Notes under the pieces: generated by a model | Database searches by the model: none | What the model saw: the letters and a program-made list of their open reading frames with translations, nothing else | What the model was told of the DNA's origin: nothing | Source: Acetobacteraceae bacterium | GTDB taxonomy: Bacteria; Pseudomonadota; Alphaproteobacteria; Acetobacterales; Acetobacteraceae | Assembly (NCBI GenBank): GCA_027489135.1 | Contig: JAIYAI010000506.1 | Coordinates: 1 to 9,713 of the forward strand | Direction: 5' to 3' | DNA length: 9,713 nucleotides | Shown: piece by piece, positions 1 to 5,635 of the stretch | Numbering within the stretch: position 1 is the first letter of the stretch | How the letters are laid out: every line of letters starts with the position of its first letter | Translations under genes and position numbers: made by a program

Positions 1-71
1 AGGATGCGGGCCAGCAGCGCGAAGCCGATGCAGGCGGCGACCAGCAGCAGGACGATCTCGACAAGGTGCAT
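1..71 (-). CDS. N-terminus of a membrane protein, possibly Na+/H+ antiporter (partial)
   Basis: Only the first 23 codons are inside the window; the gene continues past position 1. They start with ATG (69-71 on the plus strand as CAT) and read MHLVEIVLLLVAACIGFALL and then ARI. This is an acidic start followed at once by a hydrophobic helix and an Arg. A GGGAA Shine-Dalgarno match lies 6 nt upstream (78-82). The short polar start and immediate membrane helix resemble the N-terminus of CPA1-type sodium/proton antiporters, but 23 residues are too few to assign the family. It lies on the same strand as, and 92 nt downstream of, the ABM gene and could be co-transcribed with it. The existence of a coding start is fairly likely; the function is a guess. 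Confidence 0.5.
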   Translation of the reverse strand, partial: MHLVEIVLLLVAACIGFALLARI

Positions 72-115
72 GCAGCGTTCCCGGCGGGGCGAGGGCGGTT
101 CCGTCCGGCCAGGAC

Positions 116-140
116 CGGGCGGCCCTTATGTGGCCGCCCG
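116..140 (-). repeat. hairpin between ABM gene and downstream gene
   Basis: A perfect 9-bp inverted repeat, CGGGCGGCC (116-124) and GGCCGCCCG (132-140), with a 7-nt loop. It lies 24 nt after the stop of the ABM gene and 45 nt before the start of the next minus-strand gene. It could attenuate or end ABM transcription or protect its 3' end, but no T-run follows in the direction of transcription, so it is not a canonical intrinsic terminator. Confidence 0.45.
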
Positions 141-163
141 CGGGAGCGATTCCAGGCTCGATC

Positions 164-484
164 TCAGGCCGCCGCCGTCTCCTGCAGCACCGCCTCGAAG
201 CCCTCGAACTCCGGCGGGCCGAGGTAGAGCGGCTTCGTGCCGCCGGCGTTGCGGTGCGCGGCGCGGAAGGCCTCGGACTTCGTCCAGGCCTCGAAATGCG
301 CACGGGACTCCCAGACCGAGTGCGAGGCGTAGAGCGTGTGGTCGGCTCCGCCCGGGCCGCGGAGGAGGTGGAACTCGCGGAAGCCCGGCACGGATTTCAG
401 GTGGCTGTCGCGGGTGCGCCAGACGGTCTCGAATTCGGCCTCGCTGCCGGGCACGATGCGGAAGCGGTTCATCGCGATGTACAT
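164..484 (-). CDS. ABM-family protein, IsdG/HmoA-like putative haem-degrading monooxygenase
   Basis: A 106-residue cytoplasmic protein of the antibiotic biosynthesis monooxygenase fold (dimeric ferredoxin-like alpha/beta barrel). It begins MYIAMNRFRIVPGSEAEFE and carries the region FEAWTKSEAFRAAH. The three residues that define IsdG/IsdI haem oxygenases (Asn7, Trp67, His77 in IsdG) have counterparts at Asn6, Trp67 and His77, with the same ten-residue step from Trp to His. Length is normal for the family. ATG at 484 was chosen because homologous sequence begins there and GGGTGG lies 5 nt upstream; the frame extends upstream to 613 but that part is low-complexity GC-rich sequence. A shorter start at 472 has no ribosome binding site. 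Haem degradation is inferred from the triad; other ABM proteins act on polyketides or have no known substrate. There is no haem-uptake gene nearby and no link to the polysaccharide genes. Confidence 0.9.
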   Translation of the reverse strand: MYIAMNRFRIVPGSEAEFETVWRTRDSHLKSVPGFREFHLLRGPGGADHTLYASHSVWESRAHFEAWTKSEAFRAAHRNAGGTKPLYLGPPEFEGFEAVLQETAAA

Positions 485-550
485 TGGGTCCACCCGTCCT
501 GCCGGGGCATCCTCGCGCGGCGGCGGCGGGGGATCAATGGTGCCGGGGCG

Positions 551-571
551 CCGGGCGCGGTCCGCGCCCGG
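551..571. repeat. 10-bp perfect GC hairpin
   Basis: CCGGGCGCGG (551-560) and CCGCGCCCGG (562-571) are exact inverted complements around one central base. As RNA this would form a very stable stem with a small loop in the leader of the ABM gene. It lies just outside the larger palindromic element at 588-752. Its role is unknown; it may only reflect extreme GC content, although 10 of 10 pairs is high. Confidence 0.5.
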
Positions 572-587
572 GCCGGGATGGCGCCTC

Positions 588-752
588 ATACCAGCGGCCC
601 TGAACGTCGACACGTTCAGGGCCCCCTCAGACGCGTCGTGCTGAGCACGCCTTCGACGTGACGCGCAAACCTCCGGTTTGCCTGGCTTCGCGCCGCTGGG
701 CGCGGCGCCCGTTCGGGCGCTCGGCCCGGTCAGGAAACCGGGCCGTTGGTAT
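588..752. repeat. palindromic element with 13-bp terminal inverted repeats (REP/MITE-like)
   Basis: This 165-bp gene-free stretch is bounded by ATACCAGCGGCCC (588-600) and GGGCCGTTGGTAT (740-752), inverted complements at 12 of 13 positions. Between them are further perfect hairpins: 596-607 with 612-623 (12 bp, 4-nt loop), 637-641 with 645-649, 665-671 with 675-681 (7 bp), 690-696 with 702-708 (7 bp), 705-710 with 715-720 (6 bp), and 722-730 with 737-745 (9 bp). Outer arms share bases with two inner hairpins, so alternative folds exist. The right end touches the stop codon of the sugar-transferase fusion gene (752-754). No transposase and no clear target duplication is visible. A repeated palindromic or MITE-like element is an inference; it may instead be a single-copy 3' structure. 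Confidence 0.5.
722..745 (-). terminator. possible transcript-end hairpin after the sugar-transferase fusion gene
   Basis: Seven nucleotides past the fusion gene's stop, CGGCCCGGT (722-730) pairs exactly with ACCGGGCCG (737-745) around a 6-nt loop, and further stems follow at 705-720 and 690-708. The position suits transcription termination or 3'-end protection of the minus-strand gene. There is no T-run after the stem, so termination may be Rho-dependent or the hairpin may only stabilise the message. Confidence 0.4.
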
Positions 753-2158
753 CAGTAGGCGCCGCGCGCGGTCAGCACGGCCGGCACGGTGGCCAGCATG
801 ATGCGCAGGTCCTCGCGCAGCGAGCGGCGGCGCAGGTATTCGATGTCCAGCGCCACCTGCCGGTCGAAGGGCAGGTCCGCCCGGCCGGAGACCTGCCACA
901 GGCAGGTCAGCCCCGGCTTCGCCTCCAGCCGCCGCCACTGGTGCGCGGTGTAGCGCGCCACCTCCTGCGGCAGCGGCGGGCGCGGCCCGACCAGGGACAT
1001 GTCGCCGACCAGCACGTTCCACAGCTGCGGCAGCTCGTCGAGCGAGCTGCGGCGCAGCAAGCGGCCCACCGGGGTCACCCGCGGGTCGTTGCGCATCTTG
1101 AAGGTGACCCCCGCGGTGCCGTGCTGGTTCTGCTGCATCAGGGCGGCGCGGCGCGCCTCGGCGTCGATGTACATCGAGCGCAGCTTCCACAGCCGGAACG
1201 GCGTGCCGTCCTGGCCGACCCGGGTCTGGCTCAGCAGCGCGCCACCGGGCGAGGTCAGCCGGATCGCCGCCATGGCGGCGAGCAGCACGGGCGAGAGCAG
1301 CAGCAGCCCGGTGCCGGCGCCAACGATGTCCATCGCGCGCTTGGCCGCGGGATAGGCGCGCGGCGCCAGGGCGTCGCGGGCCGCGCGCACCAGGAAGGCG
1401 GGGTTGCCGAGCAGGTAGCGCCCGGCCAGGCGCCGCGGCTCCTGCCACAGGCGCCAGGTCCATTCCAGCCCGGCGGCGCGTAGCGCGCGCGGCGCGCGCG
1501 ACACGCGCTCGGCGAGGAAGTCGAACAGCGCACCGACGCCGAGGGTCAGGCGCGGGGCGAGGCGCTCGGCGTGGCGCGCCAGGAACACGTCCTGCTCCGG
1601 CACGCCGAGCGCGGTCAGCAGCACATCGGCGCCGGAGGCATTGATCGTCTCGATCACCGCGGCGGTGTCGCGCCGGTCGAAGAAGCCATCCGCGGTGCCG
1701 GCGATGCGCAGGCCCGGGTGCAGGGCCTGCAGCCGGCGGGCGGCGGCCTCGGCGACGCCGGGGCGGGCGCCGAGCAGGAAGACGGAGAGGCCGTGCTCGA
1801 CGAGGCGGCCGCAGAGGGCGGGGCCGAGATCGGTGCCGTTGAGGTTCGCTGCCAGCCGGCGCCCGTGCAGCCGCGCCGCGACGGCGACGCCGGAGCCGTC
1901 CGGCAGCACCGCGTCGGCTTCGGCGAGGGCAGCCTGGTAGTCCGGGTCGCGCGCGGCGACATTCGCGCAATGGGCGTTGAGGAACGCGACGCGGGTCCGC
2001 TGGCCGGCGAGCAGGCGGTCGCAGAGCCAGTCCAGGGTGCGCTCGACGCCGGCATCGACGACACGCAGGCCCAGCATCTCGACCATGGGCAGGGTCTCCG
2101 CGGTCAGGCGGGTCGTGGTGTCGGGCGCGAAGGCGCTGGTATGGGGAAGGTTGGACAT
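752..2158 (-). CDS. fused WecG/TagA/CpsF (GT26) glycosyltransferase - undecaprenyl-phosphate sugar phosphotransferase
   Basis: A 468-residue two-domain enzyme. Residues about 28-256 are a WecG/TagA/CpsF domain: FLNAHCANVAARDPDYQAAL (59-78), the LPDGSG loop (85-90), NGTDL (107-111), LGVPEQD (184-190), GVGALFDFLAERVSRAPR (207-224) and GLEWTWRLWQEPRRLAGRYL (230-249). Residues about 272-468 are a bacterial sugar transferase of the WcaJ/WbaP/PglC type: KRAMDIV, a membrane helix (about 281-300), KLRSM (325-329), SSLDELPQLWNVLVGDMSLVGPRP with the catalytic Asp374-Glu375 pair, KPGLTCLWQVSGR (414-426) and the usual GAY end. By family knowledge the C-terminal part makes the sugar-PP-undecaprenol primer and GT26 enzymes add the second sugar, so one protein could do steps one and two at the inner face of the membrane. 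The catalytic motifs are intact. ATG at 2158 has GAGTGAG 5 nt upstream. The gene diverges from the flippase operon. Sugar identities cannot be read from the sequence. Confidence 0.95.
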   Translation of the reverse strand: MSNLPHTSAFAPDTTTRLTAETLPMVEMLGLRVVDAGVERTLDWLCDRLLAGQRTRVAFLNAHCANVAARDPDYQAALAEADAVLPDGSGVAVAARLHGRRLAANLNGTDLGPALCGRLVEHGLSVFLLGARPGVAEAAARRLQALHPGLRIAGTADGFFDRRDTAAVIETINASGADVLLTALGVPEQDVFLARHAERLAPRLTLGVGALFDFLAERVSRAPRALRAAGLEWTWRLWQEPRRLAGRYLLGNPAFLVRAARDALAPRAYPAAKRAMDIVGAGTGLLLLSPVLLAAMAAIRLTSPGGALLSQTRVGQDGTPFRLWKLRSMYIDAEARRAALMQQNQHGTAGVTFKMRNDPRVTPVGRLLRRSSLDELPQLWNVLVGDMSLVGPRPPLPQEVARYTAHQWRRLEAKPGLTCLWQVSGRADLPFDRQVALDIEYLRRRSLREDLRIMLATVPAVLTARGAY

Positions 2159-2222
2159 GGCGGCTCACTCGCGGCTGGTTGTGCCGCCGCCCATCGCAGC
2201 CCGCGTGCCGCGCCGTTAACCT

Positions 2223-2239
2223 TCTGAAAACCTTTCAGA
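2223..2239. promoter_or_regulatory. perfect dyad TCTGAAA-N3-TTTCAGA
   Basis: TCTGAAA (2223-2229) and TTTCAGA (2233-2239) are exact inverted complements around ACC. The site lies 65 nt upstream of the fusion gene start, just after a GTTAAC, in the AT-richer part of the divergent region. The size and symmetry suit a dimeric regulator. The regulator is unknown, and a short leader hairpin in the fusion-gene transcript is an alternative reading. Confidence 0.4.
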
Positions 2240-2263
2240 TTTACGCTGGGGCCTTCCGCAATC

Positions 2264-2317
2264 TCGCAAAATGCGCCGGATTGGCGTTCCAGAATGCGAA
2301 ATTGTCGCATTTTGCGA
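2264..2317. promoter_or_regulatory. array of CGCA/TGCG dyads, candidate operators
   Basis: TCGCAAAATGCG (2264-2275) and CGCATTTTGCGA (2306-2317) are exact 12-bp inverted complements separated by 30 nt. Each copy is itself a small dyad, CGCA-N3-TGCG (2265-2275 and 2306-2316), with centres 41 bp apart, close to four helical turns. A third dyad lies between and partly over the second: AATGCGA (2293-2299) and TCGCATT (2305-2311). Same-face spacing of like sites in a divergent promoter region suggests cooperative binding by a regulator of both units. No regulator gene is in the window. A long RNA stem is a weaker alternative. Confidence 0.5.
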
Positions 2318-2424
2318 TGGATGTTTCGTGGCCCAGCCCTATCGGCCGGCCCGCCCCCCTGCAATTCCAGTGACTTGGTGTGCTGGCACGCGGCGTGGAT
2401 CAGCAGGGCAGGACCGGAACACCC

Positions 2425-3693
2425 ATGACAGCCACACCCCAGACGCTCCCGCTTCGCGCCCTGCCGCTCCAGCGCCGCCTCGCCGGCCAGATGGGGTGGT
2501 ACGGTGCGGCCGACATCATCGGCCGGGTCGCCCGCCTCGCCGCCACCATCCTCGTCGCACGCGCGCTCGGCGCCGCGGAGCTCGGCACCGCCGCCATCGC
2601 CATCACCCTCTTCGAGCTGATCCGCGTGCTGGTGAATGCCGGGCTCGGCCAGGCCGTCATCCGCGCGGAGGAGGGACGGCTGGCCGCCAGCTGCGCCACC
2701 GCCGCCCGTCTCGCCTGGCTGCTCTGCCTCGGCGTCGCCCTCCTGCAGGCCGGCATCGGCCTCGGCATGGCGGGGCTCGGCCTCGGCGGCGAGGCGGGCT
2801 GGATGCTGGCCAGCCTCGCCGGCGTCTACCTCGTCATGGCCCCCGGCCTGGTGCCGGTCTACCTGATCCTGCGCGCCGGGCGCGTGCGCGTCACCGCCGG
2901 CATCTCCTGCACCCAGGCGGTGGCGGAGAACCTGCTCTGCGTCGCGCTGGTGGTCGGCGGCGCCGGCGCCTGGGGGCTCGTGCTGCCGAAGCTGCTGGTG
3001 GCGCCGATCTGGCTGATCGGCGTGCGCCGCGCCCAGCCCTGGCGGCGCGATCCCGCCGCCGGCACCGTGCCCGCGGCGGAACTGCTCCGCTTCGCCCTGC
3101 CGGTCCTGGGCAGCGAGGCGCTGGCGACGGCCCGGCTCAACCTCGACAACCTGCTGGTCGGCGCCATCCTCGGCGTCGAGGCGCTCGGCCTCTACTTCTT
3201 CGTCTTCAACGCGGGCATCGGGCTGAGCCTTGCGCTGACCGGCGCGCTGACCAGCAGCATCTACCCGCATTTCGCCGCGCTGCGCGGGGACTTGGCCGGG
3301 CTGCGCCGCGCGCTGGACCAGGCGCTGCGGGGCATCGTGCCCGCCGCCGCCGGGGTGATCCTGCTGCAGGCGCTCGCCGCCCCGCTCTACGTGCCGATCC
3401 TGTTCGGCGCACGCTGGGCCGAGGCGGCGCCGCTGGTGGCGCTGTTCTGCCTCGCCGCGGTCACCCGTCCCTTCGCCGAGGCCGCGGTGCAGGCGCTGCG
3501 CGCCGCCGGCCAGCCGGGGCGGGAACTGCGCTGGTCGGTGCTCGGCACCGCCGCCTATCTCGGCGGCTTTGCCCTGGCGCTGCCCTTCGGCCTCGTCCCC
3601 GGCATCGCCACGCTGGTCGTGCTCGCCACCGCGCTGCAGCTGGCAACGACCATCGCCGCCCGCCGCGCCCTCATCACGGAGCCCAACGCATGA
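2425..3693 (+). CDS. Wzx-type oligosaccharide flippase (MOP/PST superfamily)
   Basis: A 422-residue polytopic inner-membrane protein with roughly 10-12 hydrophobic helices. The N-terminal signature ADIIGRVARLAATILVARAL (29-48), followed by GAAELGTAAIAITLFELIRV and the NAGLGQAVIR turn (71-80), is typical of polysaccharide-transporter flippases. So are RFALPVLGSEAL (222-233), NLDNLLVG (239-246) and LFGARWAEAAPLVALFCLAA (326-345). Family role: it moves undecaprenyl-PP-linked repeat units from the cytoplasmic to the periplasmic face. ATG at 2425 was chosen because GGAA lies 5 nt and AGGA 11 nt upstream; a GTG at 2380 would add 15 residues with no family-like content. It is the first gene of the plus-strand operon, and its TGA overlaps the next gene's ATG in ATGA. 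Substrate specificity is not readable. Confidence 0.94.
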   Translation: MTATPQTLPLRALPLQRRLAGQMGWYGAADIIGRVARLAATILVARALGAAELGTAAIAITLFELIRVLVNAGLGQAVIRAEEGRLAASCATAARLAWLLCLGVALLQAGIGLGMAGLGLGGEAGWMLASLAGVYLVMAPGLVPVYLILRAGRVRVTAGISCTQAVAENLLCVALVVGGAGAWGLVLPKLLVAPIWLIGVRRAQPWRRDPAAGTVPAAELLRFALPVLGSEALATARLNLDNLLVGAILGVEALGLYFFVFNAGIGLSLALTGALTSSIYPHFAALRGDLAGLRRALDQALRGIVPAAAGVILLQALAAPLYVPILFGARWAEAAPLVALFCLAAVTRPFAEAAVQALRAAGQPGRELRWSVLGTAAYLGGFALALPFGLVPGIATLVVLATALQLATTIAARRALITEPNA

Positions 3694-4616
3694 CCGCCCC
3701 CCTCGTCTCCGTCGTCATGCCCTGCTGGCGTGCCTCCGCCACCGTCGGCGCCGCCGTCGCCAGCGTGCTGGCGCAGACCGAGCGCGACCTGGAGCTGATC
3801 CTGGTCGAGGATGGCTGCCCGGAGGGCAGCGCCGCAGTCGCCGAGATCGCGGCGGCGGGCGATCCGCGGCTGATCGTGCTGCGCCAGCCCAATGGCGGCA
3901 TCGCCCGGGCGCGCAATGCCGGCATTGCCCTGGCCCGCGGCACCCTCGTCGCCTTCCTCGACAGCGACGACGCCTGGGAGCCCGAGGCGCTGGCCCTTCA
4001 TGCCGCGGCCTTCGCCGCCGATCCCGGGCTCGGCATCGGCTTCGGCCGGGTGCGCTTCTACGATCCCACGCTGCGCGTGCCGGGCCGCATCTCCGCCGCG
4101 CATGGCCCGCTGGACCTCGCGGCGGTGCTCGGCGAGTTCCCGCCCTGCACGGGCTCGAACCTCGTGCTGCGCCGCGTCGTCCTGGAGCAGGCCGGCGGCT
4201 TCGACCCGGCGCTGCGCCATGCTGAGGACCAGGAGCTGGTGGCCCGCATCCTGGCCACCACGGCCTGGCGCGCCGCCGGCCTCGATGCCGAGCTCGTGCG
4301 CTACCGCACCTCCCCGGGCGGGCTGTCCTCCGACCTCGCGGCGATGGAAGGGGGGTGGCTCGCCATGCTGGCGCGGCTGGCGGCGGTCGCGCCCGGCCCG
4401 GTCGCCGCCGCACGGCCGCATGCCGAGGCGATGTTCCGCCGCTACCTGGCGCGCCGCGCCCTGCGCACCGGCCAGCCCGGCGCGCTGCGCCAGCTGGTGC
4501 GCGCCGCCGCCGCCTCGCCCCTCGCCCTGCTCCGCCACGCGCCGCACCGCACCGCCATGACGCTCGGCGGCGCGCTGGCCGGCGCCGCGCTGCCGTCCCA
4601 CCTGCTCAGCCGCTGA
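3690..4616 (+). CDS. glycosyltransferase family 2 (first of a paralogous pair)
   Basis: A 308-residue GT-A fold enzyme. It shows VSVVMPCWRASATVGAAVAS (6-25), a nucleotide-sugar loop ELILVEDGC (35-43) where the usual DDGS is EDGC, GGIARARNAGIALARG (69-84), the metal-binding DSDD (91-94) and a catalytic-base region HAEDQELVARI (177-187). Roughly residues 220-308 form a helical C-terminal part with no predicted function that I recognise. It should transfer a sugar from a nucleotide donor to the lipid-linked repeat unit at the cytoplasmic face. ATG at 3690 overlaps the flippase stop by 4 nt and has CGGAG 8 nt upstream, which indicates translational coupling. It is clearly related to the next gene over nearly its whole length. 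Donor and linkage are unknown. Confidence 0.93.
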   Translation: MTAPLVSVVMPCWRASATVGAAVASVLAQTERDLELILVEDGCPEGSAAVAEIAAAGDPRLIVLRQPNGGIARARNAGIALARGTLVAFLDSDDAWEPEALALHAAAFAADPGLGIGFGRVRFYDPTLRVPGRISAAHGPLDLAAVLGEFPPCTGSNLVLRRVVLEQAGGFDPALRHAEDQELVARILATTAWRAAGLDAELVRYRTSPGGLSSDLAAMEGGWLAMLARLAAVAPGPVAAARPHAEAMFRRYLARRALRTGQPGALRQLVRAAAASPLALLRHAPHRTAMTLGGALAGAALPSHLLSR

Positions 4617-4627
4617 AAGGCCCTGCC

Positions 4628-5635
4628 ATGACCTCCTCCACCCCCGCCCCGGCCGTCAGCGTGGTGATGCCGGTCTACAACGTGGCCCGCTTCCTCGGCG
4701 ACGCGATCCGCTCCGTCCTCGCCCAGGATTTCGCCGATTTCGAGCTGATCCTCGTCGACGACGGCAGCACCGACGACAGCCCGGCCATCTGCCGCAGCTT
4801 CGACGACCCGCGCATCCGCATCCTGCGCCAGGCCAATCGCGGCCTCGCCGGCGCGCGCAACACCGGCATCGCCGCGGCGCGCGGCCGCCACGTCGCGCTG
4901 CTCGATTCCGACGACCTGTGGGAGCCGGAGAAGCTCGGGCGGCATGTCGCGCATCTCGACGCCGATCCCGGCCTCGGCGTCAGCTACAGCGGCGCGGCGC
5001 TGATCGACGAGGCGGGGCGGATGCTCGGCCTGGCGCAGACCCCGCGGGTCGGGCCGGTGACGCCGCGCCAGGTGTTCTGCGGCCTCGGGCCCTGCAACGG
5101 CTCGGTGCCGGTGCTGCGCCTGGCGGCGCTGCGCGACGCCGCCCTGCCGCCCGATGCCGAGGGACGGGTGCAGTATTTCGACGAGACGCTGCGCCGCTCG
5201 GAGGATGTCGAGTGCTGGACGCGCATCGCGGTGACGACGCCCTGGCGCATGGCCGGCCTGCCCGGGCTGCTGACGCGCTACCGCATCAATGCCGCGGGGC
5301 TCTCCGCCGACGTGCCGCGCCAGCTCGAGTCCTGGGAGGCGGCGGTGGCGCGCATCCGCGGCTATGCGCCGGACTTCGTCGCCCGGCACGGCGCCGAGGC
5401 GCGGGCGCGCGAACTGCGCTACCTGGCCCGCCGCTGCGTCGCCCAGCGCGATGCCGGCTTCGCCGCGCCGCTGATGCGCGACGCCATCGTCGCCTGGCCG
5501 TTGCTGCTGCTCGCCGAGCCCGGCCGGACCCTGGCGACGGCGGCCGCCGTCGGCGCCCTCGGCCTGCTGCCCCGGCCCGCCTTCGAGCGGCTGCTGCGCC
5601 ACGTGCAGCCCGGCCTGGCGGGAGCGGTGGCATGA
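4628..5635 (+). CDS. glycosyltransferase family 2 (second of a paralogous pair)
   Basis: A 335-residue GT2 enzyme with the standard order: VSVVMPVYNVARFLGDAIRS (10-29), ELILVDDGSTDDS (39-51), RGLAGARNTGIAAARG (71-86), DSDDLWEPEK (93-102) and RRSEDVECWTRIA (189-201). The C-terminal third is helical and matches the preceding enzyme in layout, including the TPWRMAGL...LLTRYR region (204-219), which parallels TAWRAAGL...ELVRYR there. Compared with that gene it has about 16 extra residues between the CNGS and SED regions (about 158-190). The role is addition of one sugar to the lipid-linked repeat. ATG at 4628 has AAAGG 7 nt upstream and lies 11 nt after the previous stop. Its TGA overlaps the next ATG in ATGA. 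Confidence 0.94.
   Translation: MTSSTPAPAVSVVMPVYNVARFLGDAIRSVLAQDFADFELILVDDGSTDDSPAICRSFDDPRIRILRQANRGLAGARNTGIAAARGRHVALLDSDDLWEPEKLGRHVAHLDADPGLGVSYSGAALIDEAGRMLGLAQTPRVGPVTPRQVFCGLGPCNGSVPVLRLAALRDAALPPDAEGRVQYFDETLRRSEDVECWTRIAVTTPWRMAGLPGLLTRYRINAAGLSADVPRQLESWEAAVARIRGYAPDFVARHGAEARARELRYLARRCVAQRDAGFAAPLMRDAIVAWPLLLLAEPGRTLATAAAVGALGLLPRPAFERLLRHVQPGLAGAVA

Larger units (their letters stand above)
2159..2424. promoter_or_regulatory. divergent intergenic control region
   Basis: These 266 nt separate the two divergent units and contain the only clearly AT-richer stretch in the window (about 2214-2330). Both promoters should lie here. I found no sigma-70 pair good enough to place: TTGGCG (2281) and TTGTCG (2302) are -35-like but lack a matching -10 at 16-18 nt. 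The region does contain perfect dyads, annotated separately. The last part, 2331-2424, is GC-rich leader ending in AGGA and GGAA before the flippase start. Confidence 0.6.

Noticed and set aside
627..2168. 513-residue minus-strand frame overlapping the fusion enzyme
   Set aside because: Low-complexity Arg/Ala/Pro reading; the other minus frame encodes clear GT26 and sugar-transferase motifs.
2302..2330. TTGTCG as a sigma-70 -35 box for the flippase operon
   Set aside because: The hexamer at the right distance is TTCGTG, too poor to accept as a -10.
2384..2399. Sigma-54-like site: TGGCACG followed after 4 nt by GTGGA
   Set aside because: The -24 half fits, but the -12 half lacks the GC, and the start of transcription would fall inside the flippase ribosome binding site.
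2104..3270. 388-residue antisense frame opposite the flippase
   Set aside because: Typical of very GC-rich DNA, where stop codons are rare; low-complexity Ala/Gly/Glu/Arg composition and no family motifs.
2271..3689. Open plus-strand frame extending upstream of the first GT2 gene, giving a 781-residue reading
   Set aside because: It runs through the flippase gene in another frame and its translation is Arg/Pro/Gly-rich with no motifs; the true start is the ATG at 3690.
4442..5602. 386-residue antisense frame opposite the second GT2 gene (with similar ones at 3555-4601, 5419-6636 and 6357-7547)
   Set aside because: Shadow frames of strongly coding plus-strand genes; no recognisable domains or ribosome binding sites.
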